The notes below the pieces were generated by a model. The model worked only from the letters and a program-made list of their open reading frames with translations, made no database searches and had not been told where the DNA came from. DNA of 11,322 nt from assembly GCA_017629415.1 (NCBI GenBank), contig JAGBXG010000270.1, positions 1 to 11,322 of the forward strand, in the 5' to 3' direction. This document shows, one piece after another, positions 1 to 7,861 of the stretch. The stretch comes from Pseudomonadota bacterium. Lineage in GTDB: Bacteria; Myxococcota; Bradymonadia; UBA4248. Numbering within the stretch: the stretch's first letter is position 1; every line of letters begins with the position of its first letter. A program made the translations under genes and the position numbers.

Positions 1-29
1 CAAACATCACATTTGCAAAGGAGAAACTC

Positions 30-3000
30 ATGCAGAAAAAAAATTGGCTTTTAGCCTTGATGGCAACAGCACTGACCGGCACAATGGGGTGTGCGGACAC
101 TCCAGATCTGGATGTGTCATGCGATGAACTGACATTTGTTTCTTCCTGTATTGATGCCAATACAATGGTCATGTGTATGAATGGCATGCAGACGGCTCAG
201 CTGTGTGCGGCAGGATGTGATATGGTCACGGGACAATGCCAACAGCAGGCAGGTGTCGAGGCTTGTATGCCAGGTGTCGTTTATCCGATTTGCGAAAACG
301 GACTTGTCGTGAACTGCATCAATAATGCGATTGCTCGTGTGCCGTGCAACCAAGGTTTTTTATGCAGCGAAGGGACATGTGAACCCGGATGTCAAAGCCA
401 TACAGACTGTTCAGCACCTACACCGATTTGCGATTTTAACGCCGGAACATGTATTGCCGAATGCACAGCAAACGCCGATTGCAAAGATGCCGGCAAGCCC
501 GTATGCGAAAGCGGTAAGTGTGTAGAAGCAAAGCCGGAATGCACGACAAACGCCGATTGTAAAGATGCCAGCAAACCCGTATGCGAAAGTGGCACATGTG
601 TCGCCGGTTCTGTTCCCGAATGCACGACAAACGCCGATTGTAAAGATGCCAGCAAACCTGTATGCGAAAGTGGCACATGTGTCGCCGGTTCTGTTCCCGA
701 ATGTACGACAAACGCCGATTGTAAAGATGCCAGCAAACCTGTATGCAAAAGCGGAACATGCGTGGAAAAGCAAGGCTGTACATCAAACGCGGATTGTTCC
801 AGATTTGCTCCTTTCTGCAACATCGAAACTGGAGAATGTACAACGCGTTTGGTGACGGGATGCCAAACCCATGCGGATTGTACCGATCCCGCTAAACCTG
901 TATGCGAAGAAGGCACTTGTGTAGCCGGTACTGTCCCCGAATGCACGACAAACGATGAATGCACCGATCCTGCCAAACCCGTGTGCGAAGAAGGCACTTG
1001 TGTGGCACCTGCCCCCGAATGCACGACAAACGATGAATGCATCGATCCTGCCAAACCCGTGTGCAGCAATGGCACCTGTGTGCCTGCAGCTGCGCCTGAG
1101 TGCATAACAAATGATGAATGTACCGATCCTGCCAAACCCGTGTGCAGCCATGGGACTTGTGTCGCCGGTTCTGCGCCGTCTACCGGCAATTATAAAGTCG
1201 AAAAATGTACGCCATTAGCAGTGACCAATGGTCAAGCTTGTACAGTCGCAGGCTCGGGCGCCAAATACGTCCTGCGCGGCGATGTTTTAGGCACAGACAC
1301 CGTTTGGGAAGGCGGCAGTGTTGTCATTGATGGCACAACGATCACTTATGTCGGCTGCGATCCCGATTTGACCGGCGCCACCGTCATTACATGCCCCAAT
1401 TCCGTGATAACGCCGGGTATTATCAATGCCCATGACCATATCACATATTCGAATCAAGCCCCGGATTCATGGGGTGCCGAACGCTTTGATCACCGCCATG
1501 ACTGGCGCAAGAATCAACACGGACACACCAACCACAATGCCAAAACTTCTCCGAATAACGAATCAGCCGAAATGCGCCAGCTCATGGCCGGCGTCACTTC
1601 GGTCTTCGGTTCCGGCATACTGGATGGCCTTATTCGCAACGTCGACAAAGAAAAAATCCATGATCATTCTTATCCATCTTATCAGACCTTCCCACTGGGC
1701 GATGGTAGCGGCATCACCGCCGAAAGCGGATGCTCGGCTTACAAATATAATACGGGCAATCCGAGTTACAATTTTGGCCCCCATATCGGCGAAGGCATCA
1801 ATGCTGCGGCCCTCAACGAACTTCGTTGTTTAAGCGGCGAAGGTTCTGGTGCAAAAGATATCTTCAACAACAAACTCGCCATTATACACGGGGTTGCCGC
1901 CACGCCGGCGATTATTCAAAAGATGGCCAATGCTGGCTCCAGCCTTATCTGGTCTCCGCGTTCCAATATTTCATTGTATGGCGATACCGCCAATGTCGTG
2001 ACGTATGACAACATGGGCGTCAATATTGCCCTCGGCACCGACTGGACACCCTCGGGTTCAGCAAATATGCTGCGCGAATATGCCTGCGTCGATTTCCTCA
2101 ATACAACATATTATGGCGGCCATTTCTCAGACTACGAAATCTGGAAAATGGGCACCATCAATGCCGCCAAAGCCCTCGGACTTGATCCCGTCATCGGCGC
2201 ATTGGCCAGCGGCAAGGTTGCCGATATTGCCATGTATGCCAAATCAGGCCGCAAGGCTCACCGCGCCGTCATCAGCGCCGAAAACAAAGACCTCCTGCTC
2301 GCCATGATCGACGGTGAGATTGTCGTCGGCGACAGCGCCGTCGCCAATGCCATAAAAGGTTCGAACTGTGCCACAGACACCGTTTGCGGTACAACTAAGA
2401 AAATTTGCCCCAACGGCACAAGCTTGGGCTATGCAACGATCAAAAATAATGCACGTTATCCGCTGTTTTTCTGTGGCGAACCGAGCAATGAACCGACTTG
2501 TGTGCCGCAACGTACGAGAACTCAGGATACAGATGAGCAGAACACAACCAGGTACGATGGCAATATTTCTGACAACTTCTCCGATCCCAACGATATCGAT
2601 GGCGACGGCATCTCCAATGCACAAGATAACTGCCCGGGCATCTTTAACCCGATTCGTCCTCAGGATGGCACAAAAGCCAACCGCGCTCAGGGCGATGCCG
2701 ACAAAGATGGCATCGGTGATGCCTGTGACCTGTATCCGCTGTGCTCAGCTTCGGATGCCTCTTGTCCAAGCCATGACGGCGGCACTATCACACCGCCCGT
2801 CGATCCCGAAGACCCCGAAGACCCCGTCGATCCCGAAGTGCCACCCACACTGGTCGGTTTCAGCCCCGACAACCTGCGCCTGAAACCCGGTGAATCCCAA
2901 ACTGTCACCCTCAATCTCGACAAAGCCGCCGCCGAAGGCATGACGATTGCCATCGCGACAACCGCCACCGATTTGACGGTTCCGGATTCGGTTCAGATTG

Positions 3001-3605
3001 CTGCCGGTCAATCTTCAGCTACGGTCAATGTCGCCATTGCTGCCAACGCCGCAGAAAATCAGACCTACACCGTCGAAGCACGCCTGGGCACCGATGCGCC
3101 CAAAGTCCTCACGGTGACCATCGCGCCCCTTCACGTCAGCTTTGATAACGCTTATACCGTCGATTTTGTCGAAGCCCCCCTCGATCCGTCCGATTATGCC
3201 GCCGAATATTCAGTCGCCGTGACTTCTGATATCCAAATGACAGCCGTCGGCAACTTCAACGACAGCAGCAATGGCGAAGTCTATCTCGATGCCGCAGTAC
3301 TGACAGGCAATTCAAGCAAATCGACTCAAATTCAGGTCACAGGCATTGCCGGCCTCGGCAGCCTGACCATCGACTGGCGCGCCTACAATCCGTCCGCAGC
3401 GTCTAACAAACTTCACATCTACACCAACGATAACACAACACCCGCCCAAACCCTGACATTTGGCAAAACCGATATCGATGTAACGACCTATACATTCGAT
3501 GACGAATCTGTCACATCCTTCATCGTTGCCCCCGAAAAAGGGACTTCGACAAACAAAACCAACCGGATTGCCATCAACAGCATCAGCTGGACAACTTCAA
3601 ATTAG
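30..3605 (+). CDS. Disulfide-rich lipoprotein with amidohydrolase, TSP3 and beta-sandwich domains
   Basis: A predicted secreted, lipid-anchored metal-dependent hydrolase of 1191 residues; substrate unknown. The N-terminus is a signal peptide ending TGTMG-C21, a slightly atypical lipobox with Thr at -3. Residues 31-117 hold two six-cysteine units and 120-380 hold ten four-cysteine repeats. The amidohydrolase domain spans about 390-775: HxH metal motif H468/H470, strand-5 H585 in HIGE, strand-6 H620, and metal Asp D671 in LGTDW, with the WSPRSN and SGSANMLRE motifs typical of the ATZ/TRZ-like (cytosine/guanine/SAH deaminase-related) branch. A TSP3-type calcium module (DIDGDG, then DADKDGIGDACD) covers about 852-901. 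It is followed by a Pro/Asp/Glu-rich linker, an Ig-like or Calx-beta-like domain (about 941-1035) and a C-terminal beta-sandwich. The start is set by AAAGGAGA at 17-24, five bases before the ATG. A terminator follows. The fold call is secure; the reaction cannot be read from sequence. Confidence 0.9.
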   Translation: MQKKNWLLALMATALTGTMGCADTPDLDVSCDELTFVSSCIDANTMVMCMNGMQTAQLCAAGCDMVTGQCQQQAGVEACMPGVVYPICENGLVVNCINNAIARVPCNQGFLCSEGTCEPGCQSHTDCSAPTPICDFNAGTCIAECTANADCKDAGKPVCESGKCVEAKPECTTNADCKDASKPVCESGTCVAGSVPECTTNADCKDASKPVCESGTCVAGSVPECTTNADCKDASKPVCKSGTCVEKQGCTSNADCSRFAPFCNIETGECTTRLVTGCQTHADCTDPAKPVCEEGTCVAGTVPECTTNDECTDPAKPVCEEGTCVAPAPECTTNDECIDPAKPVCSNGTCVPAAAPECITNDECTDPAKPVCSHGTCVAGSAPSTGNYKVEKCTPLAVTNGQACTVAGSGAKYVLRGDVLGTDTVWEGGSVVIDGTTITYVGCDPDLTGATVITCPNSVITPGIINAHDHITYSNQAPDSWGAERFDHRHDWRKNQHGHTNHNAKTSPNNESAEMRQLMAGVTSVFGSGILDGLIRNVDKEKIHDHSYPSYQTFPLGDGSGITAESGCSAYKYNTGNPSYNFGPHIGEGINAAALNELRCLSGEGSGAKDIFNNKLAIIHGVAATPAIIQKMANAGSSLIWSPRSNISLYGDTANVVTYDNMGVNIALGTDWTPSGSANMLREYACVDFLNTTYYGGHFSDYEIWKMGTINAAKALGLDPVIGALASGKVADIAMYAKSGRKAHRAVISAENKDLLLAMIDGEIVVGDSAVANAIKGSNCATDTVCGTTKKICPNGTSLGYATIKNNARYPLFFCGEPSNEPTCVPQRTRTQDTDEQNTTRYDGNISDNFSDPNDIDGDGISNAQDNCPGIFNPIRPQDGTKANRAQGDADKDGIGDACDLYPLCSASDASCPSHDGGTITPPVDPEDPEDPVDPEVPPTLVGFSPDNLRLKPGESQTVTLNLDKAAAEGMTIAIATTATDLTVPDSVQIAAGQSSATVNVAIAANAAENQTYTVEARLGTDAPKVLTVTIAPLHVSFDNAYTVDFVEAPLDPSDYAAEYSVAVTSDIQMTAVGNFNDSSNGEVYLDAAVLTGNSSKSTQIQVTGIAGLGSLTIDWRAYNPSAASNKLHIYTNDNTTPAQTLTFGKTDIDVTTYTFDDESVTSFIVAPEKGTSTNKTNRIAINSISWTTSN
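387..1179 (+). repeat. Ten-unit four-cysteine protein repeat array (coding)
   Basis: Ten tandem units of about 24-28 residues lie inside the first lipoprotein. Most follow C-x4-[DE]C-x5-PVC-x3-TC, so each has four cysteines expected to form two disulfides in the oxidising periplasm or cell surface. Units 1, 6 and 7 are the most divergent. Linkers such as AGSVP and APAP separate the units. The array reads as a rigid or semi-rigid arm holding the amidohydrolase domain away from the membrane; that role is inference. Confidence 0.85.
537..745 (+). repeat. Near-identical 81-bp tandem DNA repeats
   Basis: Successive units begin with GAATG at 537, 618 and 699, a period of exactly 81 bp (27 codons). 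The first two copies differ at about one position over the full unit. The third matches for about 45 bp and then drifts. The identity is at DNA level, including silent positions, so these copies arose by recent duplication or are kept alike by recombination. The period preserves the reading frame, so copy-number change would alter arm length without breaking the protein. Confidence 0.85.
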
Positions 3606-3632
3606 GTCATTTAACAATAAATTCGCTTCGCC

Positions 3633-3654
3633 TATGCGCCTTTTAAGGCGCATA
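3633..3654. repeat. 22-nt perfect palindrome
   Basis: A 10-bp inverted repeat around a 2-nt centre: TATGCGCCTT, then TT, then AAGGCGCATA. It lies 27 bp after the stop codon of the amidohydrolase lipoprotein and just before the terminator hairpin. It lacks its own T-run on either strand. It may be part of a composite palindromic repeat together with the next hairpin. Confidence 0.7.
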
Positions 3655-3664
3655 CGGCTTCGCT

Positions 3665-3708
3665 GCGCCCCTATGTCGGCCTTCGGCCTTCATACGGGGC
3701 GCTTTTTT
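3665..3708 (+). terminator. Likely intrinsic terminator built on a dispersed palindrome
   Basis: GCGCCCCTATG at 3665-3675 pairs with CATACGGGGCGC at 3691-3702 with one bulged C. The loop contains a smaller hairpin, GGCC-TTC-GGCC (3679-3689). Six T residues follow at 3703-3708. This is a standard rho-independent layout for the plus strand, 60 bp after the stop of the amidohydrolase lipoprotein gene. The convergent kinase gene ends at 3726, so the hairpin sits between two converging transcripts; no T-run is seen on the kinase side. Part of the hairpin (3671-3696) recurs inverted at 8207-8232. Confidence 0.75.
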
Positions 3709-3725
3709 GTGTTTTCTCAAAACAT

Positions 3726-6700
3726 TTACGCTTTGCGCGCAAATCTATGGTTTTGTGTGTTGGGGAATAGCTCTGTCCACCGTTTTAAATCCTTAGATTT
3801 AATACATTGATGTATCATACCTGTTTTATACCAAATATTGATATAAGCATTATGTGTCTCTAGTTCTGCATATGCAGTTTTCAGGGATATAAGCGCTTGT
3901 GTACGAGATGATTCGAACATGGGATCATCTACATATTTTAAGGTGGTTTTATGCTTATTAATCGCATCTAAAACTTGTAATAGATAGGAAAAATCACCGG
4001 ATGTTTGATACATTGCACGATAAAGATGATGTAATGTATAAGGAATAGGGGATTCTGGGCACGCGCATGCATAAGCTGTAAACATCCCTTGCTTAAATAC
4101 CTCATTCGTAAAGAATGGCGTTAATTTTTCCCAAATCTTTTCAATAGACTGTTGATATTTATTCATCCAAATCATGATAAATGCTTGAATATATGCCACA
4201 AAGGGTTCGTCACATTTTGCATTTGTCATAAATTGCATAATGTAATCATTAAAGGTTTCATTCGAATCATTGGGATTTGGTATATATTTATTTGCAAATA
4301 TTAGAAGTAGCTCTGTGTATTTATTTTCATCTAACAGAATGTCTTGGCAAATGTAGGCTGCATCCCAAATCGCTGATTCATTGCCATAATTGAAAAGTTC
4401 GGTATGGTGGTTGAGCATTTTAACAGCGATATCTTTGGAAAAATCGTATGTATTAGGATTGTGTTGGAAAAACTCAACAGCTTCCTGAAGAACGTTTATG
4501 TCGTGGGTTGTTTCATATTCTCTGACATAATATTCGGAGATATGTTTTGCAACATAGCGTGTTTGTTCAAGCACAAACGGGGCTTTTTCGTGAATATCGA
4601 AGGCTGATTGTAGGGAGTCAAAATGGTTTGTTGCCTTGTATTGTTTGATATGTGTTTTAATCAGGTGTTTTGCACATTTTTTAGATATGGGTACACAATC
4701 CTGAGATTTGAGAGAATGTTCAAAAATTTGAGTCAAATTGGAGGTATCACGAATGATATCGGGTGCATCAAATTGTGATTTGTACAGTTCTTCGTACAAA
4801 TCAGAAATGAGAATCCCGTGCGCATTTGCTGACATGCATATGTCAATTTCACGTAACACACTGTCTACAGGATTGCTTTGTATAAACTCTGTAAAAGAAG
4901 ATTGGAATGTACTATAGATTTTTGTCTCCAACTGTGTATCGACAAGAATATCTTGAAAAATCCTCAATGCATTTAGCAGTAAAGCCGGGTGATTTGTGCT
5001 CTTACTCTTAGATATGTAGTGATTTGCTAACTGATGAAAAGTTTCACGATATTTATCTTCGTAGAATGAGCTCAATTTCCATCTGTATATATCGGCTGCA
5101 TTGAGTAGCATTTGTTCATTTTTATTCGACTGAAATGCCAGAATATAACGTTCTGCAAGCAGTTCGTTTAAAGTATTTTGCTTTCTTTTGCAGTAGTTGC
5201 AAATGCATTTTTTTATATTATTTGACAGATTGTCAACAGATATATTGTTTAAGTTGGATAGGGAATGAAGTAATGATTGTTTGTAAGACCCATGATGATT
5301 GAATGGTGCTGAATCTCCAAGCATGTTGGTATCTGGTGTGGATTTTATCTCGCAAGTATCATGAAATACAATATCTTCTTGTGTTGTAAAATCGCCGTAA
5401 GGATAAGGATAAGGCACAACATTCAACCTGTATTCAGAGGAGTGATTTGATGTCTCAAGCAGTGCAACAAGAGTAAGCGGATCACCAACTTTGTAGCGTC
5501 CTTCTGGTGCAATAGGCATATTCAATTCACCATAAAGTTCATGATTATCGAATTTAGGATGTCTAAAACGATATATGACCCAAAACATAGGCGTGATGTG
5601 ATTTATGATATGGGGGGGGCGATATTCTATATTCTTAGGACATGCATTGACATAATAAATAGCTGTTATTGTACCAACAATCTTCTCACCATATGATAGA
5701 ATGTTTTCGATGTTTCTCAGTGCTTCTTTACGATCATACAGTAGATTTGAGTATGTGTCCGTTGAAATTAAGTTTTTACGATTTGCATTATCAATCGCGA
5801 GAGGGTGTGAGGGGGAATGAGAAGCGGAGGTTTTGAAAGCGGCTATCAGAGTAATAGGGAAGGAAACCATAAGAAAGACTGCTATAATGATTAATCCAAC
5901 TTTTGATTGTATCAATATGTATGATAATATAAAAACTATTACGATGATTCCGAGGATTAGAATAGGGGGCTTAGAATTTGATGTCGTATTTGAAGACTCC
6001 ATCAGCATACTGTTTGATGCTGAAATGTTTATAAAAGTTGGATATTTATTAAGATTGATATCAGCGCCTTGATCTAGGTTTTGCCAAATTTCATAATTTC
6101 CAGGTTGGCAAATGCATTCAACATCCTCCAGTTTGGGTATGCTTGTCTGCCTTAGAAAACTAAGAAAAGATGGCTGTTTTTTATGTGCCAGGGCTTCAAA
6201 TTGAGCAATCAAGGTTGGATAATCACAAATACGATTGATTAAAGCAGGTTCCAGCATCATATTTAGTGTTTGAACAACTTCCTTTGGGAGATGCTGTAAA
6301 TAGGGTTCAATGACAAGTTTAAAGTCGCAGGCAGGAATATCGGCAGGTGATGTGCCTGAAAGAAGTTCAACGGCAACTGCGGCAAGTGCGTATATATCGC
6401 TAGCAGGCTGTGCTTGTCCCATGAGTTGTTCAGGAGGCATATAACCAAAGGTACCAGCAACTGTGGAGCCGCCATTTTGTACTTGTGGATTGGCAACAGC
6501 ACCAAAATCAAGCAATGTTACAGTGTATCGATGATCATTTGTCGGAGTCAGCATTAAGTTGGATGGCTTGATATCACGGTGGATAACTGGCGGGTGATGG
6601 GTGTGCAGCTTTTCCAAAATTTTCAAAATCTGTGTGATAATGTCGTATATCGTTTCGGTTTCAAATCTATGCTTTGATTTGAGCATCTCGGCCAAAGTTT

Positions 6701-7103
6701 GCCCATCAATAAACTTTTGGACAATACAAACAAAAGGCGGTTGAGCCTGGAGATCTTCAACATATTCATAAAAAGGTACGACACCTTGAATATTGAGATT
6801 TTCAAGAATGTTAGCTTCTCGTTTAAAAAGCTCGTACATTTTCCAAGTTGTAACCGAATGAATGTTAAGCTGCTTAATCGCCACGAGTTCATTGTCACTA
6901 TTGCGCTTTGCCAGCCAAACTTGTCCTTGAGAGCCCTTTCCAAGCTTGTGCATATACGTGTAACGATTGGCCATTATCGAAGTGTTATCATGAACCTGGT
7001 GAGAATGATGTTCGTCATTGTCCATTGTACAATGTAATGGTGAGCAAGGAATGTTGGAATCGCTACAGGAAATTAACGGCTCTGAAGTAAGGTTTGATGG
7101 CAT
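3726..7103 (-). CDS. Transmembrane Ser/Thr protein kinase with large C-terminal region
   Basis: A eukaryotic-type (Hanks) kinase of 1125 residues that phosphorylates Ser/Thr on unknown targets. Motifs appear in order and intact: Gly loop GKGSQG (55-60), VAIK Lys77, helix-C Glu96, HRDIKPSN with catalytic Asp177 and Asn182, DFG at 199-201, and PPE in place of APE at 223-225. Two hydrophobic helices (about 380-398 and 402-422) form a hairpin, so kinase and C-terminal region should both face the cytoplasm. Residues about 470-565 look beta-rich, C633/C635/C638 form a small cysteine cluster, and about 640-1125 is helical and may be TPR-like; I recognise no exact family there. The start has GGAGA four bases upstream (minus strand). 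An N-terminal extension of about 44 residues precedes the kinase domain. The gene is AT-richer than both lipoprotein genes, which suggests a different origin. Confidence 0.92.
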   Translation of the reverse strand: MPSNLTSEPLISCSDSNIPCSPLHCTMDNDEHHSHQVHDNTSIMANRYTYMHKLGKGSQGQVWLAKRNSDNELVAIKQLNIHSVTTWKMYELFKREANILENLNIQGVVPFYEYVEDLQAQPPFVCIVQKFIDGQTLAEMLKSKHRFETETIYDIITQILKILEKLHTHHPPVIHRDIKPSNLMLTPTNDHRYTVTLLDFGAVANPQVQNGGSTVAGTFGYMPPEQLMGQAQPASDIYALAAVAVELLSGTSPADIPACDFKLVIEPYLQHLPKEVVQTLNMMLEPALINRICDYPTLIAQFEALAHKKQPSFLSFLRQTSIPKLEDVECICQPGNYEIWQNLDQGADINLNKYPTFINISASNSMLMESSNTTSNSKPPILILGIIVIVFILSYILIQSKVGLIIIAVFLMVSFPITLIAAFKTSASHSPSHPLAIDNANRKNLISTDTYSNLLYDRKEALRNIENILSYGEKIVGTITAIYYVNACPKNIEYRPPHIINHITPMFWVIYRFRHPKFDNHELYGELNMPIAPEGRYKVGDPLTLVALLETSNHSSEYRLNVVPYPYPYGDFTTQEDIVFHDTCEIKSTPDTNMLGDSAPFNHHGSYKQSLLHSLSNLNNISVDNLSNNIKKCICNYCKRKQNTLNELLAERYILAFQSNKNEQMLLNAADIYRWKLSSFYEDKYRETFHQLANHYISKSKSTNHPALLLNALRIFQDILVDTQLETKIYSTFQSSFTEFIQSNPVDSVLREIDICMSANAHGILISDLYEELYKSQFDAPDIIRDTSNLTQIFEHSLKSQDCVPISKKCAKHLIKTHIKQYKATNHFDSLQSAFDIHEKAPFVLEQTRYVAKHISEYYVREYETTHDINVLQEAVEFFQHNPNTYDFSKDIAVKMLNHHTELFNYGNESAIWDAAYICQDILLDENKYTELLLIFANKYIPNPNDSNETFNDYIMQFMTNAKCDEPFVAYIQAFIMIWMNKYQQSIEKIWEKLTPFFTNEVFKQGMFTAYACACPESPIPYTLHHLYRAMYQTSGDFSYLLQVLDAINKHKTTLKYVDDPMFESSRTQALISLKTAYAELETHNAYINIWYKTGMIHQCIKSKDLKRWTELFPNTQNHRFARKA

Positions 7104-7154
7104 GGTATCTCCAAATTTAACTTATGAATGCGTACATTCCAGAAAACTCAGCTG

Positions 7155-7184
7155 ATTATGATGTATCATGAATGATCCTGTCTA
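7155..7184 (-). promoter_or_regulatory. Possible sigma-70 promoter of the kinase gene
   Basis: Read on the minus strand, TAGACA (7179-7184, five of six to the -35 consensus) is followed after 18 bp by CATAAT (7155-7160, five of six to the -10 consensus). The kinase start codon is about 50 bases further on. AT-rich sequence lies upstream of the -35. The -35 hexamer falls inside the apparent IS3-family left end. This is a motif match only. Confidence 0.4.
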
Positions 7185-7203
7185 AAAATAGTTGACACAT
7201 TTT
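7173..7203 (+). mobile_element. Probable left terminal inverted repeat of an IS3-family element
   Basis: The segment begins TGATCCT and runs into TTGACACA, a layout like IS3-group ends that start TGATC and carry a GGACACA-like block about 20 bp in. It lies 45 bp upstream of the broken orfA start, the expected spacing for an IS left end. No matching right end was found downstream, so the element is truncated. Confidence 0.5.
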
Positions 7204-7247
7204 CTGCAAGGAATTTGCTAAACTAGCGAAAGCTTGAAGAGGATGTA

Positions 7248-7562
7248 ATGAAACGAAAATATTATGAACATGAATTTAAAGTCTAAGCCGTTAAATTGGC
7301 ATTAGAAATCGGTCAAAGCAAAGCCTGCCGTGAACTCAATTTACCAGAGCATACGATTTACGGCTGGATGCATGCTTATCGTATGGGAAAACTTGATCTC
7401 GATTCAGAAATGCAAACACCAGCCCGAGCATTGACGATGAATGAGGAACTGAGAGCGCTTCGCAAGCAGGTAAAAGAGCAAGCCAAAGAAATCAAGCGTT
7501 TGCGAGAGGAAAAAGAGTTTCTTGAGGAATCAAGCACTTTTTTTGCAGCCAGCCGGCGGAAG
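7248..7562 (+). pseudogene. IS3-family transposase orfA remnant, interrupted by a stop codon
   Basis: Reading from ATG 7248 gives MKRKYYEHEFKV, then an in-frame TAA at 7284-7286, then AVKLALEIGQSKACRELNL in the same frame. This is a typical OrfA start with one codon turned into a stop. The rest has the helix-turn-helix region (ACRELNLPEHTIYGWM) and a leucine-zipper coiled coil (NEELRALRKQVKEQAKEI onward), ending near FFAASRRK where OrfA proteins normally stop. OrfA binds the IS ends and is normally fused to OrfB, the DDE catalytic part, by frameshifting. No orfB follows, and the open frame after 7562 (to 7694) does not look like OrfB. A TTG at 7296 could start a shortened protein, but the element cannot transpose by itself. 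Confidence 0.8.
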
Positions 7563-7634
7563 TCACAAGGACGTGAGAATGTAATTCATTTCCAGAAAGA
7601 CTTGCGACGGCATAGGGTAATTCAAGAATTAGAA

Positions 7635-7654
7635 AATTCAACGATCGTTGAATT
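7635..7654. repeat. 20-bp perfect palindrome
   Basis: AATTCAACGATCGTTGAATT reads the same on both strands, with no spacer, centred on CGATCG. It lies between the orfA remnant and a possible IS110-type fragment. Perfect palindromes of this length are rare by chance. It could be a recombination or insertion scar, or a binding site for a dimeric protein; nothing in the sequence decides between these. Confidence 0.65.
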
Positions 7655-7774
7655 GCTATCGGCAAAAGTAAATCATGTGCTCTGGGTACGGTAATGCATA
7701 AGCTTATTGTTATTGCATTTGGGGTTTGGAAAAATAAGCTCAAATATGACGATCAGTTTGAAACGAATCGTCAA
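7652..7774 (+). pseudogene. Possible C-terminal fragment of an IS110/IS1111-type transposase
   Basis: In the frame of the ATG at 7694, the translation reads GTVMHKLIVIAFGVWKNK and then LKYDDQF. This resembles the C-terminal tail of IS110-family transposases, which commonly carry a V-M-[HR]-K-L-[LI]-V-I block, then a helix, then a [KPY]-[FY]-D ending. A stop (TGA, 7649-7651) lies just upstream in frame, and no N-terminal DEDD or Ser-motif region is present, so only a scrap of the gene would remain. The match is from memory of the family pattern over about 25 residues. Confidence 0.4.
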
Positions 7775-7861
7775 AATATACTGAGCAAACCGATGACAGC
7801 GTGGACAGCCCATGTTCAGAGTGCAAGCGCCCCCTTCGTCCGTCGCGCACACACAATGTGG

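Noticed and set aside
387..1179. CRISPR-like repeat array
   Set aside because: The periodicity is in coding DNA with contiguous units and no unique spacers, and the translation keeps a perfect cysteine pattern.
392..1189. Long antisense open frame of 265 codons opposite the cysteine array
   Set aside because: It follows from the repetitive codon pattern of the sense gene, has its own repeats in register with it and lacks a plausible start site.
7284..7286. Recoded stop codon (read-through or unusual amino acid) in orfA
   Set aside because: The remnant also lacks orfB and the right end, so an ordinary inactivating mutation is the simpler reading.
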